Assembly: GCA_013044065.1 (NCBI GenBank)
Contig: JABEVA010000048.1
Span: 1 to 9,412 of the forward strand
Direction: 5' to 3'
Length of the DNA stretch: 9,412 nucleotides
DNA from: Phycisphaerae bacterium
GTDB taxonomy: Bacteria > Planctomycetota > Phycisphaerae > WQYP01
The notes beneath the pieces were generated by a model. That model was not told where the DNA came from. It was given only the letters and a program-made list of their open reading frames with translations, and ran no database searches. A program made the translations under genes and the position numbers. This document shows positions 5,446 through 9,412 of the stretch, piece after piece (position 1 is the first letter of the stretch; each line of letters begins with the position of its first letter).

Positions 5446-6789
5446 TCAACCACGGTTCCTTACCGCCACGGACCGGGCGTGTCCGTCAAAGCCTTCCGCC
5501 ATCGCGAGCGTTTCAATCGCCTGGGCGCATTCCGCCAGCGCTGCCGCGTCCAACTCCACCACGCTGATGCGTTTGCGGAAACTTTCCGCCGACAGTCCGC
5601 GGAAAAATCGCGCCGTCCCGGATGTCGGCAGCACGTGCGATGGACCGGCCAGATAATCGCCCGCCGCGACCGGAGTTGCCGCTCCAATAAAAATTGCTCC
5701 GGCATGACGAATTTTGGCCGCATCCGACCGGCCATCGCGCGTCATAATCTGCAAGTGCTCCGGGGCCAGCGCATTGACCAGAGCAATGGCGGTCGCCGGG
5801 TTCTCCTCCACAATCACGGCGCTGGCAAATTCCAGCGCCTTGATCGTGATGTTGCGCCGTGATAGCAAGTCAAGCTGGCGGGCCATTTGCGTCTGTACCG
5901 CGCTGGCCAGCGCTTCCGAACAAGTTATCAGCAGGCAACTGCCCGGCGCGTGTTCGGCCTGGGCCAGGAGTTCGGCGGCGGCTATTTCCGGATCAGCCGT
6001 TTCATCCGCCAGCACCACCACCTCACTCGGACCAGCGAAACTGTCAATATCCACAATCCCAAACAACTCTTTTTTGGCCAGTTGCACCCAGGTATTGCCA
6101 GGGCCGACAATTTTATCGACGGCGGGAATCGTTGGAGTTCCCAAAGCCAACGCCGCAATGGCCTGGGCCCCGCCCATGGTATAAACCTCTTCAATACCCA
6201 CCAGTGCGGCCGCAGCCAGCACCGCCGGTGAAACCTTTCCTTCCCGCAGTGGTGTGGCCATGCAGATGCTTTTGACCCCCGCCACCTGCGCCGGCACCGC
6301 CGTCATGATAACACTCGATGGATAGGCCGCCGCACCGCCCGGAATATACAAGCCGACCCGGTCCAACGGCACATAACGCACGGCCAGGCGGGCTTGGCCA
6401 GCCTTGGATGTCGGCGGGGTTAACGACGCGGGAGCCGCCGGCAACATCGCTTGTTGATACCGCCGCACATTGGTGATCGCCACGCCCATCGCCGCAATAA
6501 ATGCCGGGTCCGCCTTCGCACGGGCCGCAGCGATCTCCGCCGGCGGCACGCGCAATTGCTCCACCCTGACTTGCGCCTTCTCAAAGCGCCAAATGCACGC
6601 CACCAAACCCGCGTCACCCTCACGCTGGACCTGCCGGATAATCTGCCGCACTTGGCTGGCTCTGGATTCCCCACCCTCCGCCTGCGCATCTTCCAATAGC
6701 ATCGGGCGCAGCGACAACCGCTGCTTTATTTCCGCCAGCCGAAGCTGGTCCGCCGGGCGGTTGGCATAAAGAATCGGTATCGGAATCAT
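5446..6789 (-). CDS. hisD: Histidinol dehydrogenase
   Basis: This complete 447-residue protein is slightly longer than E. coli HisD (434). It catalyses the last two steps of histidine synthesis, L-histidinol to L-histidine with two NAD+, as a zinc enzyme in the cytosol. VGLYIPGG (145-152) and DKIVGPGNTWVQLAKK (225-240) are family blocks, followed by FAGPSEVV (251-258). Zinc ligands correspond to Gln277 and His280 in LAQAEHA, Asp378 in AGDYLAGPSH, and His437 in EGFDGHARS. The catalytic pair Glu344-His345 is in LAPEHLQ, and His385 is also kept. All key residues are therefore present. The start at 6789 has AAGGA four bases upstream. No other his gene is in the window: its operon partners are lpxI and a rhomboid-like gene. 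The TGA stop lies at the in-frame TTG candidate start of lpxI, which suggests translational coupling. Confidence 0.97.
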   Translation of the reverse strand: MIPIPILYANRPADQLRLAEIKQRLSLRPMLLEDAQAEGGESRASQVRQIIRQVQREGDAGLVACIWRFEKAQVRVEQLRVPPAEIAAARAKADPAFIAAMGVAITNVRRYQQAMLPAAPASLTPPTSKAGQARLAVRYVPLDRVGLYIPGGAAAYPSSVIMTAVPAQVAGVKSICMATPLREGKVSPAVLAAAALVGIEEVYTMGGAQAIAALALGTPTIPAVDKIVGPGNTWVQLAKKELFGIVDIDSFAGPSEVVVLADETADPEIAAAELLAQAEHAPGSCLLITCSEALASAVQTQMARQLDLLSRRNITIKALEFASAVIVEENPATAIALVNALAPEHLQIMTRDGRSDAAKIRHAGAIFIGAATPVAAGDYLAGPSHVLPTSGTARFFRGLSAESFRKRISVVELDAAALAECAQAIETLAMAEGFDGHARSVAVRNRG

Positions 6790-6974
6790 GTTATCCTTAT
6801 CCGGCTGCCGGCACGCTGGCTACCTCTGTTTGTTTCAAGCGTGCCACAAAACCTTTATTATCTTAGTCGCACGGCAGACCTTGCGAAACTATAGGAGTGC
6901 TTTGCCGGGTCCGCGAAAACCACCGCCGGGCACAGTCGCGCCTGGGGCGAAGCGATTTCAGGAGATTCCAACCG
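6790..6974. promoter_or_regulatory. Divergent intergenic region hisD / cinA with a hairpin in the hisD leader
   Basis: These 185 bases must carry the promoters of both genes. A perfect 8-bp inverted repeat, GGCACGCT (6810-6817) and AGCGTGCC (6838-6845) around a 20-base interval, lies just before the hisD ribosome binding site on its transcript. On the minus strand TTTCGC and TAAGAT at 17-base spacing are a weak promoter match upstream of it. I see no convincing promoter for cinA and no known riboswitch. Confidence 0.4.
6960..6964 (+). promoter_or_regulatory. Ribosome binding site fixing the cinA start
   Basis: AGGAG lies ten bases before the ATG at 6975. The open frame begins at an earlier ATG at 6897, but the extra 26 residues are Arg-rich and unlike the family, whose N-terminus normally begins directly with the strand leading to GDEL. 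Confidence 0.6.
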
Positions 6975-8231
6975 ATGTCCGCAATTATTTTATCCATTGG
7001 CGATGAACTGGTTTCCGGCCTCACCGTCAACACCAACGCGACCTGGCTAAGCCGACAGCTTTCCGCCATGGGTATTTCCACCCTGCGCCAGGTCACCGTT
7101 GGCGATGACCACAATGGCATTGCCGCAGCCATCCGCGAGGCCTGCGGCCAATGCCGCCTCGTGCTCATTTCCGGCGGCCTGGGGCCAACGCTCGACGATG
7201 TTACCCGCCAAGCCCTGGCCGCCGCGCTAGACACCACCCTGGTGGAAGACACTACCGCCCTCGAGCAGTTGGAAGCCTTTTTTCAGCGGATCAATCGCCC
7301 CATGGCCCCCAGCAATCGCCGCCAGGCCCTGCGTCCGCAAACCGCGCAGTGCCTGCCCAATTCCTGCGGCACCGCACCGGGCCTATTTGCCTCCACCCGA
7401 TCAACTGATATTTTTGTGGTTCCCGGAGTGCCGCGGGAAATGCAGGCGATGTTTACCCAATCCATTCTGCCCCGTCTGGGCCAACTCAGCCAAGGCCTGA
7501 TCACACGGACGTATCAGCTCAACACCTTCGGCATCGGGGAATCCGTCATCGGCCAGCGCATTGCCGATCTCATGGTGCGTGGGGCCAATCCCTCCATCGG
7601 TACCACGGTGCACGAGGGCGTGGTTTCCGTGCGCATTTACGCCCGTGGTTCGGCGGCCCAAGCCGATGCCATGGTGGAAGATGCCCGCGGCAAAATCATC
7701 CAGCGGCTGGGGAATGCCATTTTTTCCCAGCAGGAGCAGTCACTGGAGGAAGCGTTGGCCGTGCTGTTAAATGAATACGGTCCGACCATTGCCGTCGCGG
7801 AAAGCTGCACCGGCGGTCTGCTGGCCCAGATGCTCACCAGCGTTCCGGGAGCTTCCAGTTACTTTCAGCGCGGTTGGGTCACCTACAGCGACCAGGCCAA
7901 GGTCGAGGAACTAGGGGTTCCGCCCGAGCTTCTCCAGACGCATGGGGCCGTAAGTGAACCCGTGGCCTTGGCGATGGCCCAAGGGGCCTTATGCCGGGCC
8001 GCAAGCCAATGGGCTTTGTCCATTACCGGAATCGCCGGGCCTGATGGCGGCACCGCCGAAAAGCCCGTGGGGTTGGTTTATATCGGCTTGGCCGGACCCG
8101 GAGGAACCACCGTTCGGCGGAATATCTTTACCGGCGATCGCGCCGGTATTCGCCGCCGCAGCGCCCAAATGGCCATGACCATTCTCCGCCTGAACCTGCA
8201 AGGGCTGGATGTGGATGCGGTACTGGCGTAG
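6975..8231 (+). CDS. cinA: CinA: competence/damage-inducible protein with C-terminal NMN amidohydrolase domain
   Basis: This 418-residue protein is the full length of two-domain CinA. The N-terminal molybdopterin-binding-like (COG1058, MoCF) domain shows IGDELVSG (8-15), the NTNATWLSRQL stretch, and ISGGLGPTLDD (65-75); in characterised CinA proteins it acts on ADP-ribose and similar pyrophosphates. The C-terminal PncC domain hydrolyses nicotinamide mononucleotide to NaMN. It has AESCTGG (275-281) with nucleophile Ser277, the Tyr304/Lys309 pair in YSDQAKVEELGV, and SITGIAGPDGGT (349-360). All catalytic residues are present, so pyridine-nucleotide salvage is the safest role; the link to competence is historical. 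The gene diverges from hisD and ends six bases from the radA stop on the opposite strand, with no terminator hairpin between. Confidence 0.95.
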   Translation: MSAIILSIGDELVSGLTVNTNATWLSRQLSAMGISTLRQVTVGDDHNGIAAAIREACGQCRLVLISGGLGPTLDDVTRQALAAALDTTLVEDTTALEQLEAFFQRINRPMAPSNRRQALRPQTAQCLPNSCGTAPGLFASTRSTDIFVVPGVPREMQAMFTQSILPRLGQLSQGLITRTYQLNTFGIGESVIGQRIADLMVRGANPSIGTTVHEGVVSVRIYARGSAAQADAMVEDARGKIIQRLGNAIFSQQEQSLEEALAVLLNEYGPTIAVAESCTGGLLAQMLTSVPGASSYFQRGWVTYSDQAKVEELGVPPELLQTHGAVSEPVALAMAQGALCRAASQWALSITGIAGPDGGTAEKPVGLVYIGLAGPGGTTVRRNIFTGDRAGIRRRSAQMAMTILRLNLQGLDVDAVLA

Positions 8232-8237
8232 CTGTCC

Positions 8238-9412
8238 TCATTGCAGCAAAGCCATGCCGTCATCCAGGCTGCGACAAACACGCACCTCCAAGCCGGCCTT
8301 CTGCGCATCGGCCACGGCTTGCCTGTCGGCCGAGCTGTTAGCGCTGGCTATCAGCACGTGCTTAAAGCCCAGTCGGGCCGCCTCGCCCAGCCGTTGCGGC
8401 AGATAACTGATGGCTCTGAATTCTCCCAGCAGGCCCAATTCGCCCATCACCAGACTCCGTGCCGGCAAGCCGCGTTTGGTATGCGAACCGGCAATGGCCA
8501 ACGCGATGGCCGCATCCGCGGATGGGTCGGCAATCTTGATGCCGCCTACCACATTGGCAAACACATCCCGATCCACCAGGCGCAGGCCCGCGCGCTTTTC
8601 CAGCACGGCAATAATCATGGCCACGCGGTTGGCATCACATCCGCTCACTTTTCGCCGCGCCGCCCCCAGCATACTTTCCGCCGTCAGGGCCTGAATTTCC
8701 ACCGGCAACACCCGTGTACCCTGCAACGCCGCCGTCACCACACTGCCGCAGGCCAGGCCGGAATGCGATTCCAAAAATATAGAGGCCGCGTTTTCCACCG
8801 GGTCCAGCCCGCGCAGCCCCATGCGAAACAAGCCCACTTCGAGCGTGTTGCCGTAGCGATTTTTAACGCACCGCACAATTCGATGGTCATGATGCGTATC
8901 CCCTTCAAAATACAGCACCGTATCCACCACATGTTCCAGCAGCTTGGGCCCCGCCAACATGCCCTGCTTGGTCACATGGCCCACCAGACACACCGCACTG
9001 CCGCCCGCCTTGGCCAGCGCCACCATCTCTGTGCAGCAGTCCTTGAGCTGAGAAATGGATCCGGGGGCGGACAAATTCGACGGCTCATAGATCATCTGGA
9101 CCGAGTCGATGATGCACAGATGTGGCCGATGCTTTTGAATGGCCCGGCTGATGTTTTCCAGATTGCTTTGCGCCAGAATCAGCAAATTGCCGTGCCCCGC
9201 TCCCAGCCGCCTCGCCCGCAGTTGAATTTGTTGCGCCGATTCCTCGCTGGTCACATACAGCACCGACCGCCCTTGCCGGGCCATCTGATCGCCGGCCTGA
9301 ATCATCAGCGTGGATTTTCCAATGCCCGGATTGCCCCCCAGCAATATCGCCGAGCCAGGCACCACCCCGCCCCCCAGCACCCGGTCAAACTCCGCCACGC
9401 CGGTGGGCATCC
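8238..9412 (-). CDS. radA: DNA repair protein RadA (Sms), N-terminus beyond window edge
   Basis: About 390 residues are visible. The frame stays open to the right edge, and the ATG at 9410 is internal, because RadA begins with a four-Cys zinc finger some 60-70 residues further up. RadA is a RecA-like, DnaB-type helicase that drives branch migration in recombinational repair. The visible part has GGNPGIGKST (Walker A, 25-34), IIDSVQ (Walker B, 100-105), the RadA-specific KNRxG motif as KNRYG (183-187; usually KNRFG), and the Lon-like C-terminal domain with GGIKIADPSADAAIALA (289-305) and GELGLLGEFR (323-332). The Lon catalytic Ser is not expected in RadA. The gene converges on cinA. Confidence 0.96.
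   Translation of the reverse strand, partial: MPTGVAEFDRVLGGGVVPGSAILLGGNPGIGKSTLMIQAGDQMARQGRSVLYVTSEESAQQIQLRARRLGAGHGNLLILAQSNLENISRAIQKHRPHLCIIDSVQMIYEPSNLSAPGSISQLKDCCTEMVALAKAGGSAVCLVGHVTKQGMLAGPKLLEHVVDTVLYFEGDTHHDHRIVRCVKNRYGNTLEVGLFRMGLRGLDPVENAASIFLESHSGLACGSVVTAALQGTRVLPVEIQALTAESMLGAARRKVSGCDANRVAMIIAVLEKRAGLRLVDRDVFANVVGGIKIADPSADAAIALAIAGSHTKRGLPARSLVMGELGLLGEFRAISYLPQRLGEAARLGFKHVLIASANSSADRQAVADAQKAGLEVRVCRSLDDGMALLQ

Noticed and set aside
5479..6275. Several plus-strand open frames antisense to hisD.
   Set aside because: hisD is intact with all zinc and catalytic residues; the antisense frames overlap one another and have no domain.
6897..6974. A 26-residue N-terminal extension of CinA from the ATG at 6897.
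   Set aside because: The extension is Arg-rich and unlike the family, and AGGAG before the ATG at 6975 supports the shorter protein.

Overview
The window looks like a chromosomal segment of a GC-rich, Gram-negative bacterium, most likely of the Planctomycetes/Verrucomicrobia (PVC) group. The clues are LpxI (lipid A synthesis, so an outer membrane), a secreted serine peptidase with an exosortase (PEP-CTERM-type) sorting tail, a rhomboid-like membrane protein with a C-terminal zinc-binding tail of a kind I associate with these phyla, and a pterin synthase of the glutamate type reported from folB-lacking bacteria including Planctomycetes. The phylum is an inference; no rRNA is present. I see no mobile element, CRISPR array, tRNA or prophage gene.

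Layout. The first 3.0 kb is read on the minus strand: a precorrin-2 dehydrogenase/sirohydrochlorin ferrochelatase cut by the left edge (1-481), a 6-pyruvoyl-tetrahydropterin-synthase-family enzyme (567-935), then a 570-residue subtilisin-like peptidase with a PEP-CTERM-like tail (1305-3017) followed by a clear intrinsic terminator. A 733-base stretch without a convincing gene follows (3018-3750); it holds a good minus-strand promoter candidate abutted by a palindrome. Next is a compact minus-strand cluster, hisD -> lpxI -> rhomboid-like gene (6789 down to 3751), with hisD and lpxI touching or overlapping. A 185-base divergent intergenic region separates hisD from cinA on the plus strand (6975-8231). 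cinA converges on radA, whose stop codon is only 6 bases away and whose N-terminus lies beyond the right edge.

Function. The window mixes housekeeping metabolism (siroheme, pterin/folate, histidine, lipid A, NMN salvage, recombination) with one exported protein. The most notable points are protein-level departures from textbook active sites: the pterin synthase has an ExxHGH motif and no catalytic Cys; the subtilisin-like peptidase appears to have Glu for the catalytic Asp and Asp for the oxyanion Asn, and ends in VPDP rather than VPEP; and the rhomboid-like protein lacks a Ser/His dyad but carries a Cys/His-rich tail. I did not find a clearly new multi-gene system.
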